This document shows, one piece after another, positions 8,632 to 16,726 of a DNA stretch of 34,037 nucleotides. Both the position numbers and the translations under genes were made by a program. How positions within the stretch are numbered: position 1 is the first letter of the stretch; each line of letters opens with the position of its first letter. The notes beneath the pieces were generated by a model. It was not told the DNA's origin, made no database searches, and was given only the letters and a program-made list of their open reading frames with translations. The stretch comes from Saprospiraceae bacterium. Lineage in GTDB: Bacteria > Bacteroidota > Bacteroidia > Chitinophagales > Saprospiraceae. Location of the stretch: the NCBI GenBank assembly GCA_022842725.1, contig JALHOZ010000040.1, forward strand, positions 1 to 34,037, read 5' to 3'.

Positions 8632-9054
8632 ATGTTGTGGGATTTATTGGACAATGATGAAAAAGCAAAAGTAATCATCCGGACGCTTTACCATCTGGCA
8701 AAAACTGATGGTTCGATTACTGACATAGAATTCACCTATTTGGTTCATGTAGGAAAAAAGATGGGTTTTTCTATCGAAGACGTCCGCAAAATCATGCTTG
8801 AATACACGGAAGTGAATGAAATCCTGCCTTATGACGAACAAGACCGGATGAATGTTCTTTATCAGTTATTATTTATGATGGATGCTGATAAAAACATTGC
8901 CGAAGAAGAAGAAAAAGCCTTGTTTCATTTTGGTCTCAAACTCGGATTTTCAGAATATATGATCAAAGATTTTATGGCTATATTTCGAAAACACGATATC
9001 GACGATTTACCTCCCGAAGCCATGCTTGACATTATTAAAAAATATCAAAACTAA
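8632..9054 (+). CDS. TerB-like (tellurite-resistance TerB fold) small cytoplasmic protein
   Basis: 140 residues, all-helical and acidic, no signal peptide or membrane segment. The two-fold pattern AKTDGSITDIEFTYLVHVGKKMGFS and MDADKNIAEEEEKALFHFGLKLGFS is characteristic of the TerB/TerB-like fold, in which acidic residues after a conserved D can coordinate metal. TerB-like single-domain proteins of this size are widespread in Bacteroidota and mostly uncharacterised; no other ter genes are here, so tellurite resistance should not be assumed. Its TAA stop overlaps the stop codon of the convergent amidase gene by a few bases, with no terminator between them. Confidence 0.7.
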   Translation: MLWDLLDNDEKAKVIIRTLYHLAKTDGSITDIEFTYLVHVGKKMGFSIEDVRKIMLEYTEVNEILPYDEQDRMNVLYQLLFMMDADKNIAEEEEKALFHFGLKLGFSEYMIKDFMAIFRKHDIDDLPPEAMLDIIKKYQN

Positions 9055-10334
9055 AAGTGCACTACTTTTTGGGTAACCTTCCGGATACCGTCATTTATTA
9101 TGATAAAATAAAGACCAGGAGGTTCAGTCATCATATATTGTGTCCTGCCTTGCCCGACCAAAAAACTTCTAATCCTTTGACCTGAAATATTCGTTACGTT
9201 CACGATCACTTCCTTTTCCGAATCCACTGTAATCATTCCGTTAGCATAAAAAACCATAAAAGGATCCTCCGAAACAACCTCCTTTCCTGAAATCAACATA
9301 CAGCTATCCACCATATATTCGGTACAATTCGTACGAAGAACCGGTAAAAAAGCGTGCAGTCTGGTACCCGGACATTCTGTGTAATTGGGCGCACACCCAT
9401 CGCGGTGTCCCGATACCCTGAACATAAAACCTGTGTGAGATACAATGGGTGCACTTTCTTCTGTGCCGAATTTTTTCTGACATGCTTTGTAAGACAGTAG
9501 TTTTTCGAGGCTTTCTATCGCAGCTGGCGTCGGATCCACATTGCTGTAGGTACCGATCACACATATACCCATGGTATTGTTGTTGTAACCGCACATGTGG
9601 GCTCCTCTCACGTCCTCGCCGCCTCCCCTGCCCTGATAAATATTGCCCAAGGGATCGATCAACCAATTGTAACCTATATCCTGCCAACCGTTTGTCATGG
9701 TATGATAAACAAAAAATGAGGCCACTACAGCCGGCCAATTATTGCTTTGATTGGAACTCGCACTATGATGAACGATCAGGTGTGTCACCTCTGTCAATGT
9801 TGCCGGCGGCACATAAATGTCGTTGGTCAATTGATAGGCACTGCCCCAGGTACTGCGGGGAATATAAGATGGTTCCGGACAGGTACAATCGGTACGTCGT
9901 CCACTTTGTACGTCCATCATTGAAGGTTTGCCAAGGGGAGTCTGATGCACGTGGTATGTGATATTGATACGACGGGTTGACAAACCATCTTCATTATAAA
10001 AAAAATACAACCAACCGGATTCTTCCTTTTCTAAAATTTCCAATTTGCTGACAAATGAAAAGTCGTCTGTATTTACTTCACAGCCCGGGTTAATGTTGCG
10101 ATGTCCTTTTGAAGTTGTCAGGTCAAGATCCAGATCAAGTGGACCCTCTTCTTTTTGAATGGTCACAGCCAGACTGACCATATTGTCTTCAAATACTTTC
10201 GGATCGATATAGAGAGAGTCTGTAACAATCGCGTGATTTCCTACTTCCAATGTATGTAAGAAGGTTGTCGTTTGTTGTCCTGACAGCATTGTAAAAAACA
10301 CTAAAAAAAGGGACCCAAAGATGTATGTTCGCAT
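9051..10334 (-). CDS. N-acetylmuramoyl-L-alanine amidase (PGRP/Amidase_2), secreted by T9SS
   Basis: 427 residues from the ATG at 10334, which starts a clean signal peptide (MRTYIFGSLFLVFF...LSGQ); the longer frame to 10373 adds 13 residues before it and overlaps the neighbouring gene. A ~130-residue beta-rich N-terminal region precedes the PGRP/amidase_2 domain (~158-335): IPRSTWGSAY, zinc ligands His189 region (VHHSAS), His310 (SGHRDGC) and Cys321 (TECPGT), and Tyr222 in DIGYNWLID. The C-terminal ~80 residues (SEKEVIVNVTNISGQRI, PPGLYFIIINDG) are a T9SS sorting domain. It should cleave the amide between MurNAc and L-Ala in peptidoglycan, at the cell surface or in the medium, perhaps against other bacteria or in wall turnover. 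Confidence 0.88.
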   Translation of the reverse strand: MRTYIFGSLFLVFFTMLSGQQTTTFLHTLEVGNHAIVTDSLYIDPKVFEDNMVSLAVTIQKEEGPLDLDLDLTTSKGHRNINPGCEVNTDDFSFVSKLEILEKEESGWLYFFYNEDGLSTRRINITYHVHQTPLGKPSMMDVQSGRRTDCTCPEPSYIPRSTWGSAYQLTNDIYVPPATLTEVTHLIVHHSASSNQSNNWPAVVASFFVYHTMTNGWQDIGYNWLIDPLGNIYQGRGGGEDVRGAHMCGYNNNTMGICVIGTYSNVDPTPAAIESLEKLLSYKACQKKFGTEESAPIVSHTGFMFRVSGHRDGCAPNYTECPGTRLHAFLPVLRTNCTEYMVDSCMLISGKEVVSEDPFMVFYANGMITVDSEKEVIVNVTNISGQRIRSFLVGQGRTQYMMTEPPGLYFIIINDGIRKVTQKVVHF

Positions 10335-10515
10335 AAAATATTTTCTGAAAGAACAAAACGAGGTGGCTATCATTGGACAAACACCAGGATTTTAAAATGG
10401 ATGTAAAGATACAAAAATCGTCTGATGTATCAACGTTTTGCTTTTATCATCATGATTGGAACAAAATAACCTGCCGGTATGATTCAAATCATCACCGGAC
10501 GCCTGAGAGCTCCCT

Positions 10516-10523
10516 TACATTTG
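10516..10523 (+). promoter_or_regulatory. -7 box upstream of tryptophanase
   Basis: TACATTTG matches TAnnTTTG exactly and lies 20 nt before the TTG at 10544. No TTG is seen at the -33 position. Its location inside the long version of the ORF argues that the coding sequence begins downstream. Confidence 0.4.
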
Positions 10524-10543
10524 CGGAAACAAAATTCAGACCA

Positions 10544-11917
10544 TTGAAAACCATTATCGAACCTTTTAAGATTAAGTCTGTCGAACCCTTATATTTTACG
10601 ACAGAAGAAGAAAGAATTGAGGCACTTCAGGAAGCGGATTACAATGTTTTTCTGCTGCCATCACAAAAAGTTATTATTGACCTGTTGACTGACAGCGGCA
10701 CTTCTGCCATGAGCAGCAGACAATGGGCAGGCATTATGATGGGTGATGAATCGTATGCCGGCAGTCCCAGTTTTTTCAGATTTGAAAAAACCGTTCAGGA
10801 CATTATGGGTTTGCCTATCGTCATACCTACCCATCAGGGTCGCGGAGCCGAAAAAATTCTTTTTACCGTGTTGAGTCAGGACAAAAAAACCTACATCTCC
10901 AATACATTATTTGACACGACAAGAGCCAATATTGAGTTTTCAGGAGCTGTCGGCCTCGACTTTCCTTGTGAAGAAGCAAAAAACCCGGGAATTCCCGCAC
11001 CTTTTAAAGGTAATATGGATGTTGTAAAGCTGGAAAAACATCTGGCAGGTCCGGAGGTTAAAGATGTTGCTTTGGTTATCCTGACAGTGACCAACAATTC
11101 GGGCGGCGGTCAGCCTGTGAGTATGGAAAATATCAGGCAAACATCAGAAATATGCAAAAAATATCAGGTTCCTTTTTTCCTTGATGCCTGTCGATTTGCT
11201 GAAAATGCATGGTTTATCAAACAAAGAGAAAACGGGTACCGGGATATTCCTGTCAAAGACATCGTTCGGGAAATGTTTTCTTATGCCAACGGATGTCTCA
11301 TGAGTGCCAAAAAAGACGCCTTTGCCAATATTGGGGGCTTTCTGGCGATGAGAGATACCGATCTCGCTGTTCGATGCCGCAATTTATTGGTCATTACTGA
11401 AGGATTTCCTACTTATGGCGGATTAGCAGGCAGAGATCTCGAAGCCATAGCCATCGGTTTGGAAGAGATTCTGGATGAACATTATCTTGCCTACAGGATG
11501 AGGAGTATAACTTATCTTTCCGACAAACTGGTCGCTGCCGGTGTACCGGTGATGTTGCCTCCCGGCGGACATGCTGTGTATCTCGATGCAAAAAGATTTG
11601 CTGAACATATTCCTGTCGACCAATATCCCGGCATCAGTGTTGTGTGCGCTTTGTATATAAAAGGGGGCATCCGCGCAGTTGAAATAGGCTCCCTAATGTT
11701 TGGAAAATATGATGCAGGCGGACAACTCATTCCTGCGGTTCACGAATTGGTTCGTCTCGCCATTCCGAGAAGAGTGTATACCCAAAGCCACATCGACTAT
11801 ATTGCCGAAGTCATCATCGAAGTTTTCAACGAAAGAAAAAAGATGACAGGATATAAAATCATTGAGGAAGCACTTTTGTTGCGACATTTTACAGCAAAAC
11901 TGCAACCTATGGATTGA
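10544..11917 (+). CDS. tnaA: Tryptophanase (tryptophan indole-lyase)
   Basis: 457 residues from a TTG start at 10544 (MKTIIEPFKIKSVEP...), matching where family members begin (E. coli TnaA is 471). The frame is open upstream to an ATG at 10373, but that extension (many Cys/His/Asn, no family similarity) contains a -7 box and looks untranslated. A PLP-dependent fold-type I beta-eliminating lyase: PTHQGRGAE, the PLP lysine in MSAKKDA (Lys256/257), EGFPTYGGLAGRD. Tryptophanase is favoured over tyrosine phenol-lyase because the specificity positions read GIRAVEIGS and LLRHFTAKL (TPL has SMERG and RFFTAR). It converts L-tryptophan to indole, pyruvate and ammonia in the cytoplasm. There is no tnaB transporter or tnaC-like leader peptide evident. 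Confidence 0.88.
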   Translation: MKTIIEPFKIKSVEPLYFTTEEERIEALQEADYNVFLLPSQKVIIDLLTDSGTSAMSSRQWAGIMMGDESYAGSPSFFRFEKTVQDIMGLPIVIPTHQGRGAEKILFTVLSQDKKTYISNTLFDTTRANIEFSGAVGLDFPCEEAKNPGIPAPFKGNMDVVKLEKHLAGPEVKDVALVILTVTNNSGGGQPVSMENIRQTSEICKKYQVPFFLDACRFAENAWFIKQRENGYRDIPVKDIVREMFSYANGCLMSAKKDAFANIGGFLAMRDTDLAVRCRNLLVITEGFPTYGGLAGRDLEAIAIGLEEILDEHYLAYRMRSITYLSDKLVAAGVPVMLPPGGHAVYLDAKRFAEHIPVDQYPGISVVCALYIKGGIRAVEIGSLMFGKYDAGGQLIPAVHELVRLAIPRRVYTQSHIDYIAEVIIEVFNERKKMTGYKIIEEALLLRHFTAKLQPMD

Positions 11918-11942
11918 CCCATTTGTTGAAACACAAAAAAAA

Positions 11943-12500
11943 ATGGACGGATTTACAGAGAGTAGTATAAAATTGTTTTTGTATTACAAAAGTTTGGGTG
12001 AAAAAGCGATGAATCAGGTGGACGACGACATGTTGTTTTACGAACCCACAACCGGAATCAACAGTATAGCCATCATTGTTCACCACCTCCATGGCAATAT
12101 GAAAAGCCGGTGGACCGATTTTCTCACCACAGATGGCGAAAAATCCTGGCGCAAGAGGGATGAAGAGTTTGAAGGTTTTGTCACCGACAGGGACACCTTG
12201 ATGAAGATGTGGGAAGAAGGTTGGGCATGTCTTTTTGAAGCTTTAAAAGGGCTTACACCGGAAGATCTGGACAAAGATATTACCATTCGCAATCAGGTGC
12301 AAAGTGTTTTGGATGCCATTCAACGGCAGATAGCCCATTACGCTTATCATGTCGGACAGATTGTATACCTTTCCAAAATCAGAAAGGGAGATGATTGGCA
12401 AAGTTTATCTATTCCGAAAAATAATTCTGAAGCTTATAATGCAGATAAATTTTCAAAAGAAAAGGAAAAGGGACATTTTACCGATGAGTTTTTGAAATAA
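11943..12500 (+). CDS. DUF1572/DinB-like four-helix protein
   Basis: 185 residues from the ATG at 11943, 25 nt after the tnaA stop; the longer frame to 11862 would overlap tnaA and is rejected. Helical, soluble, without signal peptide. The DinB/YfiT-like metal-binding histidines are visible: HHLHGN near residue 46 and QIAHYAYHVGQIVYL near residue 142. DUF1572 members belong to the DinB superfamily, whose best-known members are thiol-dependent transferases; the reaction here is unknown. It is probably co-transcribed with tnaA and the YdeI-like gene that starts 23 nt later. Confidence 0.75.
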   Translation: MDGFTESSIKLFLYYKSLGEKAMNQVDDDMLFYEPTTGINSIAIIVHHLHGNMKSRWTDFLTTDGEKSWRKRDEEFEGFVTDRDTLMKMWEEGWACLFEALKGLTPEDLDKDITIRNQVQSVLDAIQRQIAHYAYHVGQIVYLSKIRKGDDWQSLSIPKNNSEAYNADKFSKEKEKGHFTDEFLK

Positions 12501-12523
12501 ATTAAACCCATACATCTTACCAA

Positions 12524-13006
12524 ATGAATATTCCACTCATAAAAGGAAAATTTGAGCTCCGGAAAATAGACATGAAAGGTGGATGGACTTATGTCCTTTT
12601 GCCGGGTCAGAACACCAAAACCGGTCTTCCCTTCGGCTGGTTGGTAGTAAAAGGCAGGATTGATGATTATGCAATCGCTCAATTCAAATTGTGGCCAACG
12701 GCAGACAAACATCTATTCCTTCCTGTAAAAGCTGAGATTCGCAAAAAGATCAAAAAACAGGAAGGAGACATAGTGGAAGTAGAATTGTTCGAGGATCAGA
12801 GTGGGATTGTGATTCCTGAAGAATTTATGTTATGCCTCCTTGACAGTCCCGAAGCAAAACATCATTTTGAAAAAATGTCAGTGACGAGTCAGAAACAATA
12901 CATAGATTATGTTTTTGCGGCAAAAAGTATGGATGCCAGAGCCCGACGACTGACCAAAACGATAGAAAAGCTGGAGAAAGGATTAAAATACCATCAAAAA
13001 GAGTGA
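12524..13006 (+). CDS. DUF1905 / YdeI (OmpD-associated) family protein
   Basis: 160 residues, soluble. The N-terminal ~95 residues match the DUF1905 small beta-barrel (GGWTYVLLPGQNTKTGLPFGWLVVKGRIDDY, FLPVKAEIRKKI, GDIVEVEL), followed by a helical YdeI/OmdA-type tail (LLDSPEAKHHFEKMSVTSQKQYIDYV...AKSMDARARRLTKTIEKL). Such proteins are widespread and sometimes linked to bacteriocin protection or OmpD association, but the biochemical role is not settled. Its position 23 nt after the DinB-like gene suggests one transcript with tnaA. It ends convergently four bases from the stop of a 36-codon ORF on the other strand. Confidence 0.75.
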   Translation: MNIPLIKGKFELRKIDMKGGWTYVLLPGQNTKTGLPFGWLVVKGRIDDYAIAQFKLWPTADKHLFLPVKAEIRKKIKKQEGDIVEVELFEDQSGIVIPEEFMLCLLDSPEAKHHFEKMSVTSQKQYIDYVFAAKSMDARARRLTKTIEKLEKGLKYHQKE

Positions 13007-13010
13007 GTTT

Positions 13011-13121
13011 TTATGCGGAGGGATTTTCCTCAAACACAAAGTTTTGCATGAGCTCTGCAAGCTTCAGTTTTACATTGATTTTGATGTCTTCCAGTGAATG
13101 ATGTATTTCTTCTTTGGTCAT
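13011..13121 (-). CDS. Candidate 36-residue small protein
   Basis: An ATG at 13121 lies two bases beyond the stop codon of the upstream membrane-protein gene, and the frame runs 36 codons to TAA at 13011-13013. The peptide begins MTKEEIHHSLEDIKINVKLK and continues LAELMQNFVFEENPSA: an acidic start, an amphipathic helix and an acidic tail, with codon use like the surrounding genes. Close spacing suggests translational coupling. No family is recognised, and a chance ORF cannot be excluded. Confidence 0.4.
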   Translation of the reverse strand: MTKEEIHHSLEDIKINVKLKLAELMQNFVFEENPSA

Positions 13122-13123
13122 GT

Positions 13124-13552
13124 TTATTGGTTTGACATTTTGATTATTAACATGCTTGCCACCCTTAACTCGATGTAAACTAACAGCATTATAATTAGAA
13201 TTTCGGAAAGAAAATATGCAAATCCTATTCTTGTTATGTCATCGTAATTAATATACAGAAACGCAATGGTTAACATACAGTATAAAAGGTTAGAAACGCC
13301 AATTATTCTTAAATATGGCACCCAACAGCCTGAGAGTAAGAAGTAGCATGATATTGAATATGTAAAATAGAACAAACCAATTATAGACAAGTACATCAAG
13401 ATATTTGATGGCATACCAAAACATTCGTTGTAATATCTTAAAACAAAGAACAAGGAAAATGTCGTCAATACTGCACCCAAACCGTCAATCAGGAAAAGTT
13501 TCCGAGGTTCTCTTGAAAAATATTCTAAGGTACTCTTGAAATAGTGTTTCAT
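13124..13552 (-). CDS. Small hypothetical integral membrane protein
   Basis: 142 residues from the ATG at 13552 (MKHYFKSTLEYF). The longer frame starts with a TTG at 13576 that overlaps the upstream stop as TTGA; the ATG 21 nt beyond that stop looks more likely. About four transmembrane segments: IDGLGAVLTTFSLFFVL, ILMYLSIIGLFYFTYSISCYF, VSNLLYCMLTIAFLYI and YFLSEILIIMLLVYIEL. A basic patch (REPRKLF) precedes the first. I recognise no family. It sits between an outer-membrane barrel gene and the small ORF, probably in one operon driven from the promoter near 14232. Confidence 0.6.
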   Translation of the reverse strand: MKHYFKSTLEYFSREPRKLFLIDGLGAVLTTFSLFFVLRYYNECFGMPSNILMYLSIIGLFYFTYSISCYFLLSGCWVPYLRIIGVSNLLYCMLTIAFLYINYDDITRIGFAYFLSEILIIMLLVYIELRVASMLIIKMSNQ

Positions 13553-13572
13553 GTATACTCGATTTTTCGCTT

Positions 13573-14202
13573 TCAAAAATTGAATCCTATATTAAGTCCA
13601 GGTTCCGGAAAGATGAACTTAGACCATTTATCATCTAACTGCTTAAATCCATCAGGCAATTGGGTGTGATAAGCACGATGTGTCATACATATCGATGGCT
13701 GAATGAAAAACCTGTATCTAAAGAGTTTAATGTGGTAACCAACACGGTAAGAATTAAAAATCTGAAAACCATTGTCAATCTTTTTACCATTGTCATTCAC
13801 AAAAACCTGATAAGTAGGCATTACATCCAATTGAGCATATAAACCCATCCAAATAAATCTTTGATAAGAGAATGTTATGCCAAATTCGCGCACATAACCC
13901 GGAAATTTTTCTTCAGGTTTATAATATGCATCGTTAAGAAATGGGTGAATACCATTAGGCCAAGCATATCTCCAAGTTTTTGGAGATACTCTTATTACAT
14001 CTTTTCCAGTAATCCGATAACCTAAATCTAATTGTACAAAGTTGGGTGGGTTTTTTGTGTCAAAATTACCCATAATAACAAATAACGAAGTTCCTACGAA
14101 CCACTTTTTGTGAGTGCTGTCTTGTTTGGTATATTGTGCACTCACTTGTAATTGGCTTGCTAACATAATGAAAAGTCCAATCCAAAACACTTTCTTTTGC
14201 AT
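13573..14202 (-). CDS. Hypothetical outer-membrane beta-barrel protein
   Basis: 209 residues with a signal peptide (MQKKVFWIGLFIMLASQLQVSAQ). The mature part alternates hydrophobic and polar residues in short strands (WFVGTSLFVIMGNF, FVQLDLGYRIT, REFGITFSYQRFIWMGLYAQLD, NSYRVGYHIKLFRYRFFIQPSI) and ends with the strand GLNIGFNF, whose terminal Phe is typical of outer membrane barrels. No specific family is recognised. It is the first gene of a minus-strand group followed by the small membrane protein. The Crp/Fnr-type regulator encoded just upstream on the same strand may control it. Confidence 0.6.
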   Translation of the reverse strand: MQKKVFWIGLFIMLASQLQVSAQYTKQDSTHKKWFVGTSLFVIMGNFDTKNPPNFVQLDLGYRITGKDVIRVSPKTWRYAWPNGIHPFLNDAYYKPEEKFPGYVREFGITFSYQRFIWMGLYAQLDVMPTYQVFVNDNGKKIDNGFQIFNSYRVGYHIKLFRYRFFIQPSICMTHRAYHTQLPDGFKQLDDKWSKFIFPEPGLNIGFNF

Positions 14203-14231
14203 ATCTTTTTATTTAATATTAAACGATGCTG

Positions 14232-14273
14232 CAAAAGTAGACTTGTGAGATACTATAAGTCGTTCACTTAAGT
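14232..14273 (-). promoter_or_regulatory. Promoter and possible operator upstream of the barrel-protein gene
   Basis: The minus strand reads TACTTTTG (14239-14232), an exact TAnnTTTG -7 box about 30 nt before the gene start at 14202. Some 27-34 bp further upstream is the perfect palindrome ACTTAAGT (14266-14273), at the place where a regulator such as the adjacent Crp/Fnr protein could act. No TTG is seen at -33. Confidence 0.4.
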
Positions 14274-14285
14274 TAAGAAATGATT

Positions 14286-14867
14286 TTAGTCTTTACTTTT
14301 TTCTAAAATCCTTGCTCTGAGCCTGCTCAACGATTGCGGTTTTATACCTAAATAGCTTGCCAATTGGTGTTGCGGTACCCGTTGAATAAGGTCGGGTCTT
14401 TTTTGCAATAAATTAAGGTAGCGTTTTTCAGGGGAAGAAGTCTTAAATTCATCAAAGTCAATTTGTTGTTTGACTAATAATTCTTCCGACAACATTCTGC
14501 ACATTGCATCAAATTTTGGGAATTTACTGTTTACTTTTGATGACATATCTGTATTTGATATTAAAAGAATACAATCCTCAACACAACTTATAAAATAATC
14601 TGATGGAACTTTTTTTCTTACGCAATGGGGTGTCAAGCCTACCATTTCTGTATAGAAAGCTGTTGTCTTTTCTTCTCCGTCTATAATGTAATAAACACGA
14701 ATGCAACCTTTTAAAACAAAGAAATTATCTTGTGTTTTTTGTCCTTCATTGAGTAAAATTGTTCCTTTTTTTACAGAGTGAAACAAGTCTAGTGAAAGTA
14801 ATGCGTTCTTTTCATCTTCTGTCAGAGAAACATATTTTGATATAAAGTCAAATAGAATGTCTTGCAT
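14286..14867 (-). CDS. Crp/Fnr family transcriptional regulator (cyclic-nucleotide-binding fold)
   Basis: 193 residues from the ATG at 14867 (MQDILFDFISKYVSL); the frame continues to 14933, but those 22 codons run into a repeated non-coding leader. N-terminal cNMP-binding-like beta-roll (~20-120: VKKGTILLNEGQKTQDNFFVLKG, VYYIIDGEEKTTAFY), dimerisation helix, and a short C-terminal winged helix-turn-helix (VPQHQLASYLGIKPQSLSRLR). No Fnr-type cysteine cluster is present, and the phosphate-binding residues of true cAMP receptors are not evident. It resembles the small Crp/Fnr regulators common in Bacteroidota, whose ligands are mostly unknown. Promoter and leader are the left copy of the 375-bp repeat also found before the esterase gene. 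Confidence 0.85.
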   Translation of the reverse strand: MQDILFDFISKYVSLTEDEKNALLSLDLFHSVKKGTILLNEGQKTQDNFFVLKGCIRVYYIIDGEEKTTAFYTEMVGLTPHCVRKKVPSDYFISCVEDCILLISNTDMSSKVNSKFPKFDAMCRMLSEELLVKQQIDFDEFKTSSPEKRYLNLLQKRPDLIQRVPQHQLASYLGIKPQSLSRLRARILEKSKD

Positions 14868-15002
14868 TGTTTTTATTTTGTTATTGTCGTCTGTTACACT
14901 TGCCACTAACCTTCCAATATGCACAACTTCCATTTGATAAAATCTTCATAACTCTTTGATTCCATGACCATATTAAGTATATAAAAATTAGAAATTTGTT
15001 CA

Positions 15003-15047
15003 TAAGGTTTGTTGTTAAACGGTTGAAGACGGTTTAACCTATCCTTA
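15003..15047 (-). promoter_or_regulatory. Conserved 5'-leader hairpin, copy A
   Basis: TAAGG (15003-15007) pairs with CCTTA (15043-15047), and GTTAAAC (15014-15020) with GTTTAAC (15032-15038), leaving an 11-nt loop. It would be the first structure in a transcript started from the -7 box at 15062-15055. The same stems recur in copy B with a longer loop. Confidence 0.5.
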
Positions 15048-15054
15048 CCGAATA

Positions 15055-15062
15055 CAAATATA
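15055..15062 (-). promoter_or_regulatory. -7 box in repeat A (Crp/Fnr promoter)
   Basis: The minus strand reads TATATTTG, an exact match to TAnnTTTG, about 188 nt before the Crp/Fnr start at 14867. The same box is conserved in repeat B. No clear -33 TTG is seen in either copy. Confidence 0.5.
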
Positions 15063-15136
15063 AATGATATCTCTTCATGTAGTAACTTTTGTAAAAAAAA
15101 TGTAAAAATTAGAGAAGGCAGGACCTTTGAGGTGCT

Positions 15137-15212
15137 GTTGATTTGTTGATTTGTTGAGTTGAGTATTTGTCGATTTGTCGGTTTGTCGGTTTGTTGATGT
15201 GTCGATTTGGGT
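15137..15212. repeat. Octamer tandem array in repeat A
   Basis: About nine degenerate 8-bp units of the form TTTGTTGA / TTTGTCGA / TTTGTCGG follow each other. The equivalent stretch in repeat B (17008-17066) has fewer units, so the array varies in copy number. Confidence 0.75.
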
Positions 15213-15283
15213 CGACAGACTGAAACATGGTTATGTGTTTTACAAAGGCACAAGTTGCAAACTTACGCCTGCAACGGACCTTT

Positions 15284-16726
15284 TTATTCCTTAACAAATC
15301 TAATTACTTTAAATGTTCCATACTTATTTTTTATCTCCATAAAATACAGACCAGGTCGAAAGTTATTTACATGAATTTGTGTTGTCTCTTTTAATAAGGG
15401 AATATCATCATTTTGTATTTGACCAAAAATATCATAAATAGTTATGGTAGTATTCTCATGATTTTCATAATGAATATGAATAATATCTACACATGGATTG
15501 GGATACACACTCATGATATTATCATTTGTAATTGAAATATTTTCTGTAGTTACCAAAGTAGTATCGCATACCGGATTTGTTGTTATTAAAGGTGCAAAAA
15601 AACTTGCTAAATTGTTTTCTCTCAAAACAGAATTGTCATATGCATGACATGGATTATTTATTTGGTCAACACAACTACCTGTTCCAAATAAAAAATTGTA
15701 CGGAAAATTGGTTGTGGTAAATTCATCATGAATATTATAACCATATCCATTATTTGTGTTCCATTTACTAAAAGCCCTGCTACCATACAACTTTGCCGTA
15801 TTTTTTATTCCATTACAATTGTATCCATTTGTCATACACCACGACAAACCGGTATAAACACCTCCGCTATCAATAGGTACAATCAGGTCACAAGGTTGAT
15901 GAAAGGAGAATATTGCCGGTTTGGGTGTATTTACCTTATGATTTTTGAGTAAATCACTCAACATGGCACCATACATATTTCCAATTCCTTTTATTTTAAA
16001 ATGTATACTTGTGGGTTCAATTGTCCCGTCAATGTCTCCTAAATCCGGTCGCGGTACATTAACCCCGTTAAAACTTTCTCCAAGACAGTATTGACAGCTT
16101 AATGTGTTATTAGCCGGATTTGGTGCATTTTCAATTGCATATGTTTGCATTGGCTTTTCACTAAGGGTATCTAATAAACCTATTCCAAGAGCAACAAAAC
16201 TTCCTGCACTTTCTCCGGCTACAAAAATGTTGTTTGTATCAATGTTTAAAGATGAATTTCTGTTAATTAAATAACGCAAAGCCCCTTTGCCATCTTGTAT
16301 AGCTCTGTAATATGCCCGATACCATTCTGCACTATCGGTAGCAAAAACACATGAATAATTTGGGTAGTTACAATTCCATGCAATATCATCCGGAACAAAA
16401 CCTAATCTGTAATTAATGGTAGCTGTGACATAACCTCTTTTAGCAAATTGTTTGCACATGTTTGTCATTTCATTTTTATCGCCTGCAAGAAATGCACCTC
16501 CATGAACCCATAAAAGCAGAGGTTTTCTTGAAATATGGTTGGTGTCATCACAAACAGGTGTATAAATATCCATTGTCAAAGTAACTGTACTTCCGTTGAA
16601 GTTTACCGCGGTGCCATAAGGCACATTTAATGTACTTTCATAATCGTACTTTTTATCTATCCATTGTTGTGCAGTTACGTTCAAATGCAAAAAACATAAT
16701 AGTAGTAATGTTACTTTATTAGTCAT
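15284..16726 (-). CDS. Secreted carboxylesterase-type alpha/beta-hydrolase with T9SS sorting domain
   Basis: 480 residues. Signal peptide (1 to ~20, ending NVTAQ); carboxylesterase/BD-FAE-like hydrolase core (~30-390) with the oxyanion motif HGGAF (His75) and the nucleophile elbow GESAG (Ser173). A candidate catalytic Asp lies in HQPCDLIVP and a candidate His in GYNIHDEF. The C-terminal ~80 residues (MSVYPNPCVDIIHIHYE, ITIYDIFGQI, FRPGLYFMEI) form a T9SS type A sorting domain, so the enzyme should be exported to the surface or secreted. It would hydrolyse a carboxylic ester; the substrate is unknown. Many Cys residues suggest disulfides. The gene is AT-richer than the early part of the window, lies between two ~375-bp direct repeats, and starts 35 nt after repeat B. 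Compare the inactive-looking homologue at 1400-2980. Confidence 0.87.
   Translation of the reverse strand: MTNKVTLLLLCFLHLNVTAQQWIDKKYDYESTLNVPYGTAVNFNGSTVTLTMDIYTPVCDDTNHISRKPLLLWVHGGAFLAGDKNEMTNMCKQFAKRGYVTATINYRLGFVPDDIAWNCNYPNYSCVFATDSAEWYRAYYRAIQDGKGALRYLINRNSSLNIDTNNIFVAGESAGSFVALGIGLLDTLSEKPMQTYAIENAPNPANNTLSCQYCLGESFNGVNVPRPDLGDIDGTIEPTSIHFKIKGIGNMYGAMLSDLLKNHKVNTPKPAIFSFHQPCDLIVPIDSGGVYTGLSWCMTNGYNCNGIKNTAKLYGSRAFSKWNTNNGYGYNIHDEFTTTNFPYNFLFGTGSCVDQINNPCHAYDNSVLRENNLASFFAPLITTNPVCDTTLVTTENISITNDNIMSVYPNPCVDIIHIHYENHENTTITIYDIFGQIQNDDIPLLKETTQIHVNNFRPGLYFMEIKNKYGTFKVIRFVKE

Larger units (their letters stand above)
14900..15277 (-). repeat. Direct repeat A (~378 bp): promoter/leader module upstream of the Crp/Fnr gene
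   Basis: This stretch matches 16761-17132 along its whole length, in the same orientation, with scattered substitutions and small indels. Shared blocks include GCACAACTTCCATTTGATAA, the hairpin region, CAAATATA, the octamer array and GGGTCGACAGACTGAAAC. It ends 6 bp before the esterase stop codon and starts 33 nt before the Crp/Fnr ATG. Confidence 0.9.

Noticed and set aside
10373-10543. N-terminal extension of tryptophanase from the ATG at 10373
   Set aside because: No resemblance to the family; contains a -7 box and is better explained as an untranslated upstream region.
14906-15253. 115-codon minus-strand ORF over direct repeat A
   Set aside because: The frame is not kept in repeat B (stop codons and indels), and it contains the octamer array and a promoter box, so it is a leader rather than a gene.
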